A stretch of DNA of 33,307 nucleotides from Rhodopirellula maiorica SM1 (GTDB taxonomy: Bacteria; Planctomycetota; Planctomycetia; Pirellulales; Pirellulaceae). The position numbers and the translations under genes are program-made. The stretch covers positions 1 to 33,307 of the forward strand of contig NZ_ANOG01000246.1 in the NCBI RefSeq assembly GCF_000346295.1, given 5' to 3'. Under the pieces are notes generated by a model. The model searched no databases. It was given only the letters and a program-made list of their open reading frames with translations, and had not been told where the DNA came from. Of this stretch, positions 16,341 through 25,017 are shown piece after piece (position 1 is the stretch's first letter; every line of letters starts with the position of its first letter).

Positions 16341-16345
16341 ACCAC

Positions 16346-17752
16346 TTAATAATCCTGTTCGTTGTCGCTTGCTTTGCATGAAGCTTGCCAATTTTCGAAA
16401 GCTTGCTTCATGTTTTCCACTCGTTCGGCATTTCGATCCGCCAAATCGTGAGTCTCGCTTGGGTCTTGGGCCAAATCATACAATTCCCATGTCTTGCCAT
16501 TGTCGCTGCTGATGATTTTGTAGCGACCTTGGTGCCATGCGAGCTGTTTGCGAGATTGGAATCCGATCGGTTTGCTCCGTTCAGACTTTGGGCTACCGAT
16601 CACGGGAAGCAATGAGACGCCATCGATGGGGCGCGAATCAGGATATTCCATCTGCAAAGCGTCCAACACCGTGGGCAGATAATCGCTGGTCACGGCGGGG
16701 AAATCAGTCGACGTGCCTGGGCGAGTATGCCCCGGCCACACCAGTATTCCTGGCACGCGAACGCCTCCCTCGTACAACGAACGTTTGCGACCGCGGAAAT
16801 CACTTGCCGAGCCCGGTGCTTTTCCGGTCTGTCCTTCGGGACCATTGTCACTGCAAAACCACAACATCGTGTTGTCGGCAACCTTCAACTTTGCAAGTTC
16901 TGCTCGCAATCGGCCGACCTGTTCATCGAGCGCCGTGACACATCCGTAGTAGTTGCGTTCGAAAACGTCGTGATTCTTGTAATGCTTGGCGTGTTCCTCA
17001 CCCGCGACCACGGGCAGGTGCGGCGCGTGGAACCAGACCGCCGCGAAAAATGGCGTCTTCTTAGCTGCTGCGTTTTCGATGAAGGGAATGACGCGATCCA
17101 TGATGATGCGGGAATCATCACCTTGCAAATTTTCGGTGACGGAATTGCCGTCGTGATCCCAGTAGTGTGTGCCGTAGGGCTTGGCGTTCTTTTTGTCGGT
17201 AATTGCGTCCCAGTAGCTGTTGTTTTTGGCATCACTAGGTTTGATCATCGGATCATAGGTGGGAACTTTCGATTCGGTGACAAAGCTATCGTCGTAACCA
17301 TATTGTCGCGGCGGCGAGAAATGTTTGGATCCCTTGGGACCACCTCGATTGGCATCTTTTACCGTTGTCGTTAGCGTGCCAAGATGCCACTTGCCAAAAT
17401 GCCCGGTTGTATAGCCTTGCGTTTTCAGCAGTTCCGGTAGCGTGATTTCCTCCTTTTTCATGTGCCCGGTATTCGCGTAGTAAATCCCGTAGCGATTCGG
17501 ATGTCGCCCCGTCAAACAACTGCCGCGCGTGGGGCTGCACACCGGTGCGGCTGCATAGAATCGATTAAATTTCAATCCGTCGGCTGCCATCGCATCAATG
17601 TGTGGCGTTTGAATCGGCGAGTCGCCGTTATAGCATTGAGGATCACCGATCCCCAGATCATCACACATGACCAAGATGACGTTGGGTTTGTCCGCAGCCG
17701 TTGTTTCAACGACCAACAAAGCCACTAGCGAAAGTGCAAAGAGAGAGCGCAT
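16346..17752 (-). CDS. Secreted arylsulfatase-type sulfatase (formylglycine-dependent)
   Basis: A 468-residue S1-family sulfatase. Residues 1-20 are a signal peptide ending near TTAA. DKPNVILVMCDDLG supplies the metal-binding Asp31-Asp32. Cys72 in CSPTRGSCLTG is the residue converted to formylglycine. KWHLG (about 120) and the SDNG motif (about 305) complete the metal/sulfate site, and YEGGVRVPGI is a family block. It should hydrolyse sulfate esters, probably of algal polysaccharides, outside the cytoplasm; the exact substrate cannot be told. AAGGA stands eight bases before the ATG. It follows the second sulfatase by 52 bp on the same strand, so the two are probably one operon. No formylglycine-generating enzyme is in the window. 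Confidence 0.93.
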   Translation of the reverse strand: MRSLFALSLVALLVVETTAADKPNVILVMCDDLGIGDPQCYNGDSPIQTPHIDAMAADGLKFNRFYAAAPVCSPTRGSCLTGRHPNRYGIYYANTGHMKKEEITLPELLKTQGYTTGHFGKWHLGTLTTTVKDANRGGPKGSKHFSPPRQYGYDDSFVTESKVPTYDPMIKPSDAKNNSYWDAITDKKNAKPYGTHYWDHDGNSVTENLQGDDSRIIMDRVIPFIENAAAKKTPFFAAVWFHAPHLPVVAGEEHAKHYKNHDVFERNYYGCVTALDEQVGRLRAELAKLKVADNTMLWFCSDNGPEGQTGKAPGSASDFRGRKRSLYEGGVRVPGILVWPGHTRPGTSTDFPAVTSDYLPTVLDALQMEYPDSRPIDGVSLLPVIGSPKSERSKPIGFQSRKQLAWHQGRYKIISSDNGKTWELYDLAQDPSETHDLADRNAERVENMKQAFENWQASCKASDNEQDY

Positions 17753-17804
17753 CGAGTTTCCTTGTTAAGTTTCGTTTCCAGACATCGTAAGTCGCTTGCT
17801 GAAT

Positions 17805-19430
17805 TTACAGCGGTTGCGGAGGCCCAGCCGGTTTGCCGGTTTGTTTGTCAATCGGATATTTGGGTTGCCAAGTCGAATGACGCTGCGTTAGCCAGTTGTC
17901 GATTTGCTTGGAAATCGTCGAGGCAATTTCGGGGCGTGTCTGGATCAAGTTCTTGCTTTCGCCTTGATCGTCACTCAAACAATACAGTTCCCATGACTCG
18001 GTCTCGTAGACATACATCAACTTGTAACGTCTATCATTGATCTCTGCGATTGCACTGACCGCTGGTTCGGCCCGTTTGTCCATATAGCCGGGGAACAGAT
18101 AGAAAATGGTACTTCGTGGACGCTGCGTGTTTGGGTTTCGCAATACGCTGGCAAACGATTCGCCATCGAGCGGATGTTCTTCGGTGGGCGGAACCCACTC
18201 CTTTCCGGCTAACTCGAGATACGTTGGATAGTAGTCAACCGAATGGACGTTATGATCGGTGACCGAGTCGGCGGGAATCACGCCAGGCCAATACGCGATC
18301 AAGGGAACCCGAATGCCCCCTTCGGTCAGCATTCCTTTTTCGCCTCGCAGCGGTTCGTTGTCCGCATGAGTGCCACCGTTATCCGAGGTGAACAGAATCA
18401 GCGTATTCGCCGCGATGCTGTCGTCATGATTGCCGTCACCATTGGGATCCTCGATCGCTGCCAGCATTCGAGCCAAGTTTTCATCAACGCCTGCGATAAA
18501 GCCGACATACTCGGCCATTTTTTTGTTGATGCCGGCAACGCGATCGATGGCTGCTTGTTTCAAGTCGGGGCGAGCGCGAACAGGTCCATGCACCGCGTAA
18601 GTATGAAATTGCAAATAGAAAGGTTTGTCACCACCGGCAAGCGTTTTCAAGGTGTCTTGCATCGCATCACCTAATGCGTCGCTAATATGTTTGGGAGTGG
18701 CCAGCAGCGAATCCGGCAGACCTCGCTTCGTCAAATAGGCATCGTCATACGGCGCCGCATAGCGATCAAAATGACCGAGTCCGACGCCTTTGAATTTCCA
18801 TTCGCCGTTTTTCTTTGAGGCAAAACAGGTGGGTTGATGTCCTTGGCTAAAGCCGCCCAGATTGATGTCGAAGCCGACATTCTCGGGCATCGTCTCGTCG
18901 CCGCGATGACCCCCAACGTGGAATTTGCCGATGTGAGCGGTGGCGTAACCGTTTTGCTTGAGCGCCTCGGCAACCGTGATCGCAGCAGCAGCAACATCCT
19001 CGGATTGCTCGGGCCCTTTGAAACGGGCCGCTTCCTTTTTAATTCCCCCTCCGCCAAATCGGTTCAGGTTATTCACCACGTAGACGTTGTTGTTGACGCG
19101 GGCTGGATATTGACCCGACAGCATCGCCGCACGTGTGGGAGCACAGTTGGGTTGTGCGTAAGCATGTGTGAAACTGAGCCCGCCAGCGGCCAGTTTTTCG
19201 AGCGTCGGAGTTTGGTAGATCTTCTTTGCGGTGCCCATCGTCGCTTGATTAGCACTGATGTGATTCCATCCCAAGTCGTCGACCATATAGACGATGATGT
19301 TGGGTTTGGTTTCCGCCGGGCCAGGGGGGGCGTTGGCCGCGAGAATACGCGACTGCGTTGCCGTATTCAGCGCTACGAATGACGTCAGGAAGGAGAACAG
19401 AAAAACGGGTGAACGGGGGCTACGATTCAC
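17805..19430 (-). CDS. Secreted sulfatase (formylglycine-dependent), GTG start
   Basis: A 541-residue S1-family sulfatase, first of the pair in transcription order. I chose the GTG at 19430: it has GAGG seven bases upstream and begins a signal peptide (MNRSPRSPVF, a hydrophobic core, ending near ILAANA). A longer open frame to 19547 adds 39 residues that would bury the signal. Metal ligands are Asp51-Asp52 (VYMVDDLGWN). Cys96 in NCAPTRAAMLSG is the formylglycine site, followed by IGKFHVGG and FTSDNGGTHAD. TEGGIRVPLIAYWPG is the family block. The substrate is unknown. The two sulfatases differ substantially, so they probably act on different sulfate positions or glycans. Confidence 0.92.
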   Translation of the reverse strand: MNRSPRSPVFLFSFLTSFVALNTATQSRILAANAPPGPAETKPNIIVYMVDDLGWNHISANQATMGTAKKIYQTPTLEKLAAGGLSFTHAYAQPNCAPTRAAMLSGQYPARVNNNVYVVNNLNRFGGGGIKKEAARFKGPEQSEDVAAAAITVAEALKQNGYATAHIGKFHVGGHRGDETMPENVGFDINLGGFSQGHQPTCFASKKNGEWKFKGVGLGHFDRYAAPYDDAYLTKRGLPDSLLATPKHISDALGDAMQDTLKTLAGGDKPFYLQFHTYAVHGPVRARPDLKQAAIDRVAGINKKMAEYVGFIAGVDENLARMLAAIEDPNGDGNHDDSIAANTLILFTSDNGGTHADNEPLRGEKGMLTEGGIRVPLIAYWPGVIPADSVTDHNVHSVDYYPTYLELAGKEWVPPTEEHPLDGESFASVLRNPNTQRPRSTIFYLFPGYMDKRAEPAVSAIAEINDRRYKLMYVYETESWELYCLSDDQGESKNLIQTRPEIASTISKQIDNWLTQRHSTWQPKYPIDKQTGKPAGPPQPL

Positions 19431-19608
19431 AAGGGACCTCGGAAAAGATTTCGAAATGATGGTGGGAGCAGCGAGCCGACGGGGTTGAGGGGGCTCATTG
19501 TATCCTGCGGCATCTGCGGTTGCACGGATCTGACCAAGTTTGGCCACGCGGTATGCGATTTGCTTTTGATTTTAAGCAACTTGTCTGATCTTACCCGAGA
19601 AAAGTCTT

Positions 19609-19923
19609 ATGTCTGACTACACCAAGTTGCGGACGGAACTCGAAACACAACTTCAAGAGCTCGTGGCTCGAGCCGAAGGGATCGACAATGATCTTCGCCA
19701 ACCGGGCGACGATGATTGGGAAGAGCGGGCGTCAGAATCCGAAGGGGACGAAGTCCTGGCCTCGGTAGGCGATCTCGCGATCAATGAGATTGAACAAATC
19801 AAGCACGCACTGCACAAGATGGACGAAGGAACGTATGGCAGGTGCACTCGCTGCGGCAAACAAATACCGCCAGAGAGGCTTGAAGTGGTTCCGTATGCCA
19901 CAACTTGTACCGGATGTGTTTGA
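19609..19923 (+). CDS. DksA/TraR-type C4 zinc-finger protein
   Basis: A 104-residue protein with an N-terminal coiled-coil (residues 1-30, Leu/Glu rich) and an acidic middle (DDDWEERASESEGDE). The C-terminal C4 zinc finger is Cys79-x2-Cys82-x17-Cys100-x2-Cys103, preceded by MDEGTYGRCTRCG, the usual signature. It resembles the short DksA/TraR relatives that bind the secondary channel of RNA polymerase, though many such proteins have no known role. It diverges from the sulfatase pair; the 178-bp gap shows no clear promoter hexamers. Confidence 0.88.
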   Translation: MSDYTKLRTELETQLQELVARAEGIDNDLRQPGDDDWEERASESEGDEVLASVGDLAINEIEQIKHALHKMDEGTYGRCTRCGKQIPPERLEVVPYATTCTGCV

Positions 19924-19993
19924 AAACGTGGTTTCGGCACGATCACGCAGCGAATCCGACTTATAGCCAATCCAACGTGTAGCGGAGACTCGC

Positions 19994-20395
19994 ATGAGAA
20001 CTCGATTGACCTTATTGGCGTGTGCGATCGCGATCGTCCTGATACCTGCGACGTTTTCTCGGTCTGATGCGACGGAACAGCCTGAGCGTCGGTCGGAGAT
20101 CCAGAAAAGCGACATGCAAAAGAAGCTGGACTATTCAAAAAACATCCTGGACGGCTTGGTGACCGAAGATTTCGACAAAATCATCGCTAACGCCCAATCG
20201 CTTAACACCTTGGGGAAACGCAAGTGGATGCAGAATGATTCGATTGCCTACCGCACTCAGAACCAAGTGTTTTGGTTTACCACCGGGACGCTGATCACGG
20301 CGGGTGAACAAAAGAATCTAGACGGAGCGATGCTCTCGTATACCCAGATGATGCACGCCTGTGTCAACTGTCATCAGCTGATCCGACGCCAATAA
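19994..20395 (+). CDS. Periplasmic c-type cytochrome, cytochrome c-prime-like
   Basis: A 133-residue protein with a signal peptide (residues 1-26, cut near SDA-TEQ). The mature part is a helical bundle. A single heme motif, Cys123-Val-Asn-Cys126-His127, lies almost at the C-terminus, the placement seen in cytochrome c-prime and cytochrome c556-like four-helix proteins. It would carry electrons or bind small gases in the periplasm; the partner is unknown. GGAG lies seven bases before the ATG. It sits 70 bp after the DksA-like gene and may share its transcript. Confidence 0.82.
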   Translation: MRTRLTLLACAIAIVLIPATFSRSDATEQPERRSEIQKSDMQKKLDYSKNILDGLVTEDFDKIIANAQSLNTLGKRKWMQNDSIAYRTQNQVFWFTTGTLITAGEQKNLDGAMLSYTQMMHACVNCHQLIRRQ

Positions 20396-20536
20396 AGGTG
20401 TTGATGTCGGGCGGCAAGTCAAGCGAGTGGCACGTTTGGCGTGTGCGGGTGGGAGCAATGTGGCTCGAAACCGCGCGCACTACGAAGAGCTCGGTTCGTG
20501 CGCCGTTGCGGCACTGGTTGCCGGAGGTGGTAAAGC

Positions 20537-20839
20537 TTGTTTTTTGGGGGGCCTTGGTTTAGCCGATTGCGAGCGTGCCTGCGATTTGCGTTTGATGCGC
20601 TAAGTCACCGTCCCGGTTGGTCCGAGGCATTCGATTGGGGAACGGCGATCGATGCTCGTGGCGAAGAACTGTGTCGATTACTCTCCGAACCGACAACCTA
20701 CGTCTACGTTGCCGGGCTTGAAATCATCCGCGACCAACTCAACGAAGTGATGGCAGAGATGGCGGGTTCGAACCAGACATGGTTCCGCTGGAAAGAGGAT
20801 CTCGTAGCCGAAGGCCGCTGGATTGAACTGCTGTATTGA
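20537..20839 (+). pseudogene. C-terminal remnant of a ferredoxin-NADP reductase-like flavoprotein
   Basis: About 85 residues, from FAFDALSHRPGW to the stop, match the C-terminal NADP-binding part of bacterial ferredoxin-NADP reductases. Key blocks are WGTAIDARGEEL, TYVYVAGLEIIRDQL and the terminal GRWIELLY with the characteristic aromatic last residue. A full enzyme has about 250-350 residues with an FAD domain first. Here a TAA stands two codons before the only start (a TTG), and none of the three upstream frames contains recognisable reductase sequence. It therefore looks like a decayed or rearranged gene end, though a short expressed protein cannot be excluded. It converges on the GspC/PilP-like gene, ten bases away. 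Confidence 0.6.
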
Positions 20840-20849
20840 TCCTGTCGAA

Positions 20850-21509
20850 TTAGTCTTCCAAACGGGTTGGAATGCTTGACTCCGCAGGTACCGCGGTCAA
20901 TGGTTTGCCCGTTACCTGCGCTCGCAGGTCTAGCTCGGTCGACGTGGTTTCACTCACGACGGGATCAAGAGGGATTTCCACGGCAACGATCACTTGCTTG
21001 GGCGTGATCTCGACGACCCGTCCCTGAGGCAGGATATCTCCGACGCGAACCAATTTCGATCCGATCACCGCGATGCGTCCTGACGTGTTTTCGTAAATGA
21101 TCTCGACTTCATCGTGAGGCCGATGTTCGATCGTGGTTTGAGGTTCCACCGGGGTGGGCTCGATCACCACGGGCGTCGCAACCACCTGCGGGACTTCCGG
21201 CTTTTCCTCTTCTTTTATCGCTACTGGCGTCTGTGCTTTGACAAAAATGGTTTCAAAGGGATTGGTCGCTAAGACGTGGTCGAGATTGACATCCGGCCAA
21301 TCCGCAGCCGCAGCAAGGTTGTCGGATGATTTTCGAAACGAAGCCTTGGTGATCGCCCGACTTTTTCGCAGTGACGGAGGCATGTCAAATTCATCGCTTT
21401 TCTGCTCGGGAGAAAACAGCACAAAACCCAACACGCCGACCAGCACGACAATTAAAGCCAACTTTTTCGGAGTCAGACTCGATGTTGATAGAAATTCACT
21501 TTGGCTCAT
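20850..21509 (-). CDS. GspC/PilP-like inner-membrane component of the secretion/pilus machine
   Basis: A 219-residue protein with one N-terminal membrane helix (about 17-33) followed by a Pro/Glu-rich linker (about 105-145). A C-terminal domain, RIAVIGSKLVRVGDILPQGR then VVEITPKQVIV, resembles the HR/PilP fold that contacts the secretin. In type II secretion GspC, and in type IV pili PilP, link the inner-membrane platform to the outer-membrane pore. I chose the ATG at 21509. It shares an ATGA overlap with the PilO-like gene, and an open frame to 21671 only adds sequence overlapping that gene. It is the last gene of the operon. Confidence 0.65.
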   Translation of the reverse strand: MSQSEFLSTSSLTPKKLALIVVLVGVLGFVLFSPEQKSDEFDMPPSLRKSRAITKASFRKSSDNLAAAADWPDVNLDHVLATNPFETIFVKAQTPVAIKEEEKPEVPQVVATPVVIEPTPVEPQTTIEHRPHDEVEIIYENTSGRIAVIGSKLVRVGDILPQGRVVEITPKQVIVAVEIPLDPVVSETTSTELDLRAQVTGKPLTAVPAESSIPTRLED

Positions 21510-22090
21510 TGCAGTTTCCCTGCCGCGGATAGCTCTGGATTCAAATCGAACAGCAACCGCAATTGACACTCTGCCGTGAACGCTTGCTCGCTGCTTCGGG
21601 GGGCTGTCACACTTAACCGGGCGATGCGATAGCTTCGCGGCAGTTGCTGAAGCCCGTCTAGAAATCGACAAAACCCGGCGTAGGAACCTTCTCCGACAAA
21701 GCGAATGTCCATCTCGTGGTGCAGCGATTCGCTGACCACCGCACCGGGACGAAAATCACGGATCTGAAACTGGCTCGCTTTGGCCAGTTCCGAAAGTTCG
21801 CTGAGAAAGTTGATCTCGCCGGCCTTGGCAGGGATTTTCGTTTTGAACTCGGAGACACGTGTCGCAGTGGTTTGAACTTGAAGTTCGGTTTCTCGATGCG
21901 ACGCGTGAATGTCGTCGCTCTGCTGCAGCAGCGCCACCGACTCGGCTTGGACAACGTCGTTTTGCATTCGCGTTGCCTGCAGCTCCTGGCGGACCATCAC
22001 CATCAATATCAGAATCACTAACACTCCGGCGATACCTCCGCCATGCAGCATCAGGTTGCAGGATCGTCTGCTTTGAAAAATTTCGTTCAT
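21506..22090 (-). CDS. pilO: PilO-like (GspM-like) assembly-platform protein
   Basis: 194 residues: a short cytoplasmic tail, one membrane helix at about 20-38, a periplasmic coiled coil (about 40-95), then an alpha/beta ferredoxin-like domain. The domain has the MDIRFVGEGSYAGFCRFLDGLQQLPRSYRI pattern, in which a small-domain strand is followed by the F-x-FLDxLxxLPR helix seen in PilO. The start ATG overlaps the PilN stop (ATGA), and its own stop overlaps the next start the same way. PilN and PilO are known to form a heterodimer, which such coupling would favour. Sequence conservation is low in this family, so the call rests on order, topology and this pattern. Confidence 0.7.
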   Translation of the reverse strand: MNEIFQSRRSCNLMLHGGGIAGVLVILILMVMVRQELQATRMQNDVVQAESVALLQQSDDIHASHRETELQVQTTATRVSEFKTKIPAKAGEINFLSELSELAKASQFQIRDFRPGAVVSESLHHEMDIRFVGEGSYAGFCRFLDGLQQLPRSYRIARLSVTAPRSSEQAFTAECQLRLLFDLNPELSAAGKLQ

Positions 22091-22695
22091 GTTCCCGGCG
22101 ACTCCGCAAATTTGCACTCAATTTGGAATTGACGACCGTGCGTTTCGTCAATTTGATACATCAGCGACGACTTCAGTTCGACTAGGTGAAACACATTTGA
22201 TTTACGTAACGATTCGACGAAACTAGCCAAGCTTTGGTCGCCATCGGTAACGCCTTGCAACGAGATGCTGCAAAGGTAGGTGGGCAACGATGCCGCAGCG
22301 GCCCTCTTGGAATTTTCTCGGTTTCGGTTGGACGATAATTGCATTCGCTCGATTTGAACTTTGCCGCTACTGGATTTTGCAGCTTCGCCTAGAATCGCCA
22401 GTAATGCGAGTGATCGGTCGGGGATGCAAATTGATTCGAGCACGTCGACCTCTTGTTGCAAGACATCGAGCCGCGAATCCAAGCTGGCGGTTTGAACCTG
22501 CAGTTGTTGCAGCGGCTGAATTTGGTTTGCCAATACGTCGAGCTGCAGTTGGCTGTGTTGGACGTCGCGATAGTTGCCAGCCATGACGACGATCCCAGCA
22601 ATCAATAGTGCAGCCCAAACCAACGCCCACTGACGTAGGCGTCGACGCACCAACATCTTGATCACAAGTTTTTCGGGCAACAGATTTATGAACAT
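22087..22695 (-). CDS. pilN: PilN-like (GspL C-terminal-like) assembly-platform protein
   Basis: 202 residues. The N-terminal FINLLPEK matches the PilN motif (INLLP) that docks onto PilM. One membrane helix spans about 24-42, a coiled coil runs to about 90, and a C-terminal alpha/beta domain follows (for example TYLCSISLQGVTDGDQSLASF). I chose the ATG at 22695, which puts the INLLP motif directly at the N-terminus; the frame remains open five codons further. The start overlaps the end of pilM by ten bases, so the two products are probably made in step. Confidence 0.75.
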   Translation of the reverse strand: MFINLLPEKLVIKMLVRRRLRQWALVWAALLIAGIVVMAGNYRDVQHSQLQLDVLANQIQPLQQLQVQTASLDSRLDVLQQEVDVLESICIPDRSLALLAILGEAAKSSSGKVQIERMQLSSNRNRENSKRAAAASLPTYLCSISLQGVTDGDQSLASFVESLRKSNVFHLVELKSSLMYQIDETHGRQFQIECKFAESPGT

Positions 22696-23777
22696 GATCG
22701 TTGCTCCCAACGCAGGGCCGACAATGCCGCGGCGACTCCGAATTGAGCGTCATCCGCCGCCTCGTGCGGTTGGCTGGTGGGCAGACACCATGTCGATGTC
22801 GGAATCCCAAGCTGTTTGCTAAGACCTTCGGGCAGATGACGAATGGATGCTCCGCCACCGAGCAAGACCAATTCCGATGGACTGCGAACGCCAAATTGTT
22901 GCACTGCATATTGGAGTGTCCGTTTCAGTTCGTTGATCAATTTTGCAACGGGTTGCTCGAGCATCTGAGCTGGTCCTGAAACGAGCGTTCGCTCCGCTTG
23001 GTCCGGCGGTGTGACCGCATAGCGGATCAGCAACTGCATCGCTTGGTCGTGTGTCAGATTCAATGCCTGCTGTACCGGTTGCATCAACGTGCGAAGTCCA
23101 CCGCCGCGTAGCGGACGCGTGTAGATGGGTTGGCCATTGACCACCAAAACAAAGGTAAATTCGCTGTCGCCGAGGTCCAGTGCGACGATGGGTGTCGCAG
23201 AGATGCCGTGGATCATCGTGACCGCACGAGCAAGTGCACAAGGTAATCCATCGAGAACTTGGCATTCATAACCGGCCGACGTCAGATCCTCGGCCACCCC
23301 CATGGCAAGCGTGGCCGGCATGCGTAACGCGGTGACGTTGGACGCTTGATCCGCCGCTTCGTTGGTACTCCAGAAATCGAAAACATAGTCGGTCTCACCG
23401 ATATCGTCGTCAGCGGCAAGTTCTTCGCAAACCATATCGCGTGTTTCATCGTGGGACGCCGCGGGCAATTCAAGCGATCGCAGCGAATGATACGACATTG
23501 AAACGACGGCTGCGCATTCGGAGCGGGTAAACAGTCCTCGCAGTTCGGCGAGCCGCAGATGTTTGTCTGCAAGATTGATCGGTCTTGTGTCGTGATCATG
23601 CTGTGGGGGCTGTTCGCGACGGACGCACCAACGTTGGCAAATCTGGTAGCGGTCACCGGATCGTTGGACTTGCGCCAACTTGATGGACCGACTGCCAATA
23701 TCGATTCCGATCCAACCTCGCGGTGTCGATGCAAATCGAGGTTTCGCACGTTGCTGCAATGTCGTCAGTACGGACAT
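22686..23777 (-). CDS. pilM: PilM-like actin-fold ATPase
   Basis: A 363-residue cytoplasmic protein of the FtsA/PilM/actin superfamily. GWIGIDIGSRSIKLAQV (about 21-37) is the first phosphate-binding loop. VALDLGDSEFTFVLVVNG is the second phosphate loop, and ELVLLGGGASIRHLPEGL is the adenosine motif. PilM polymers or rings link the cytoplasmic ATPases to PilN at the inner membrane. AAGGA precedes the ATG by nine bases; an open frame extends to 23873 but runs into gspF. The gene lies 13 bp after gspF. Together with pilN and the pilO-like gene it gives the type IV pilus side of this mixed machine. Confidence 0.88.
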   Translation of the reverse strand: MSVLTTLQQRAKPRFASTPRGWIGIDIGSRSIKLAQVQRSGDRYQICQRWCVRREQPPQHDHDTRPINLADKHLRLAELRGLFTRSECAAVVSMSYHSLRSLELPAASHDETRDMVCEELAADDDIGETDYVFDFWSTNEAADQASNVTALRMPATLAMGVAEDLTSAGYECQVLDGLPCALARAVTMIHGISATPIVALDLGDSEFTFVLVVNGQPIYTRPLRGGGLRTLMQPVQQALNLTHDQAMQLLIRYAVTPPDQAERTLVSGPAQMLEQPVAKLINELKRTLQYAVQQFGVRSPSELVLLGGGASIRHLPEGLSKQLGIPTSTWCLPTSQPHEAADDAQFGVAAALSALRWEQRSCS

Positions 23778-23790
23778 CTTGACGATTCCT

Positions 23791-24999
23791 TTATTGAGGC
23801 ATGGACGAGACGTCCAGCAGTGGAAGGATGACCGAAAATGCCACGCCAGCGACCACCATCCCGAGGAAGACAATTACGACCGGTTCGAGCAGTTTCACTA
23901 AGTCACGCAGATGGCGTTCGCCTTGATCCTCAAAATACTCACCGACCATTTTTAGCACGTCCCCGAGCTTGCCTGTCTTTTCTGCTGTGGCAACCATTTG
24001 TGCCGCTCCGGACGGCAGAAAGGGCGACGACAGCAAAGTGGGGCCGAGACCTTCGCCACGAAGTACCTCGGATTCAAGCCGCTCATACATCGATCGAAAC
24101 AAAGTGTTGCTTGACGCGGATCGGCACAAACGGATGCTTTCAACGAGAGGAACCCCACTACTAAGCATCGTCCCCAGCAGACGAAACGTTCGTCCCGTTG
24201 ACAGCGAACGTGTAGCTTTTTTGGCAAACGTAAAATTCAGCGAAGCGTAATCCCAGGCGTCGCGGATGAAACTCGCGTTTCGAAGCGAATATGCGACAAA
24301 TGCCAGTCCGAGAAACCCCGCACCAAGCAACAGAAAATGGCCGCGTACGAATTCACCCATGCTTAACATCAGCTGGGTAAACGGCGGCGGTGCTTTTTCC
24401 AAGTCCGCAAATACCTTTGCGAATTGAGGAAGAATGAAGAAGAACAGCACGAATAGCACCACCAGTGTCACGACACAGAGTACCAAGGGATACATCAATG
24501 TCGACACGACGGTTTGTCGCATCCGCAAATCGCTTCGTAGCAAATAAGTCAACCGCTCGAGCACCTCGGTGATCGAACCGCTCTGTTCGCCCGCGGCGAT
24601 TCCGGCAATAAACGTTTCATCGAAGACATGAGGATGTTTTCGCAATGCGTGTGCGAATGTCGATCCGCCTTCGATGTCATCGCTAACGCGGGTCATTACG
24701 GTTTGCAGCGCGGGGTTGGTGCATTGGCCGGCAACCGATTTAAGAGCTTCCGAAAGATCCACGCCCGATTGGCTCATGATCGTGATTTGCGACAACATCA
24801 TCACAATGTCGTTCTTCTTGATGCGATTGCTCAACGAGAATGATGCCGGACGTACTGCTTTGACTTGATCGGCACCGATTTGCAGCAAGAACAATCCCTG
24901 TTGCCGCAGTTGGGAACGTGCTTCGGCCAACGAGTTCGCTTCGATCTCACCGACGGTGATTTCGCCGCTGCGCTGTTTGGCTCGGTAGTTAAATTTCAT
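23791..24999 (-). CDS. gspF: GspF/PilC family inner-membrane platform protein
   Basis: 402 residues with the family's two repeated cytoplasmic helical domains (about 65-190 and 265-390) and three membrane segments (about 165-195, 215-240 and 370-395). Conserved blocks include the first repeat's SQITIMSQSGVDLSEAL then IEGGSTFAHAL, and the second repeat's GTMLSSGVPLVESIRL then LGPTLLSSPFLP. MVATAEKTGKLGDVL and LLEPVVIVFLGMVVAGVAFSVILPL close the protein. It anchors the assembly ATPase and helps lift pseudopilin subunits from the membrane. A GAGGG element precedes the ATG. It is 18 bp after gspE. Confidence 0.95.
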   Translation of the reverse strand: MKFNYRAKQRSGEITVGEIEANSLAEARSQLRQQGLFLLQIGADQVKAVRPASFSLSNRIKKNDIVMMLSQITIMSQSGVDLSEALKSVAGQCTNPALQTVMTRVSDDIEGGSTFAHALRKHPHVFDETFIAGIAAGEQSGSITEVLERLTYLLRSDLRMRQTVVSTLMYPLVLCVVTLVVLFVLFFFILPQFAKVFADLEKAPPPFTQLMLSMGEFVRGHFLLLGAGFLGLAFVAYSLRNASFIRDAWDYASLNFTFAKKATRSLSTGRTFRLLGTMLSSGVPLVESIRLCRSASSNTLFRSMYERLESEVLRGEGLGPTLLSSPFLPSGAAQMVATAEKTGKLGDVLKMVGEYFEDQGERHLRDLVKLLEPVVIVFLGMVVAGVAFSVILPLLDVSSMPQ

Positions 25000-25017
25000 G
25001 CTAGGTTCCCTCTCGGT

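Larger units (their letters stand above)
16100..16343. repeat. Intergenic stretch of GC-rich hairpin modules (likely dispersed repeat)
   Basis: The 255-bp space between the converging MDR and sulfatase genes holds no gene but several short fold-back modules. These are CGCCCTTTGGGGC, GTCCCTTCGGGGC, the 10-pair hairpin at 16210-16234, a CCGGG/CCCGG pair around 16267-16282, and the hairpin at 16323-16340. The repeating GGCGGAA and CGGGG words look like planctomycete intergenic repeats. Whether they recur elsewhere in the genome cannot be seen here. Confidence 0.45.

Noticed and set aside
19431-19547. Longer N-terminus for the second sulfatase
   Set aside because: The 39 extra residues precede a clear signal peptide; the GTG at 19430 has a ribosome site.
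19560-19579. TTGCTT-N8-AAGCAA before the DksA-like gene, the same hexamers as before the DUF1559 gene but in opposite order
   Set aside because: Short, AT-rich, and different in orientation and spacing; not enough to propose a shared regulator.
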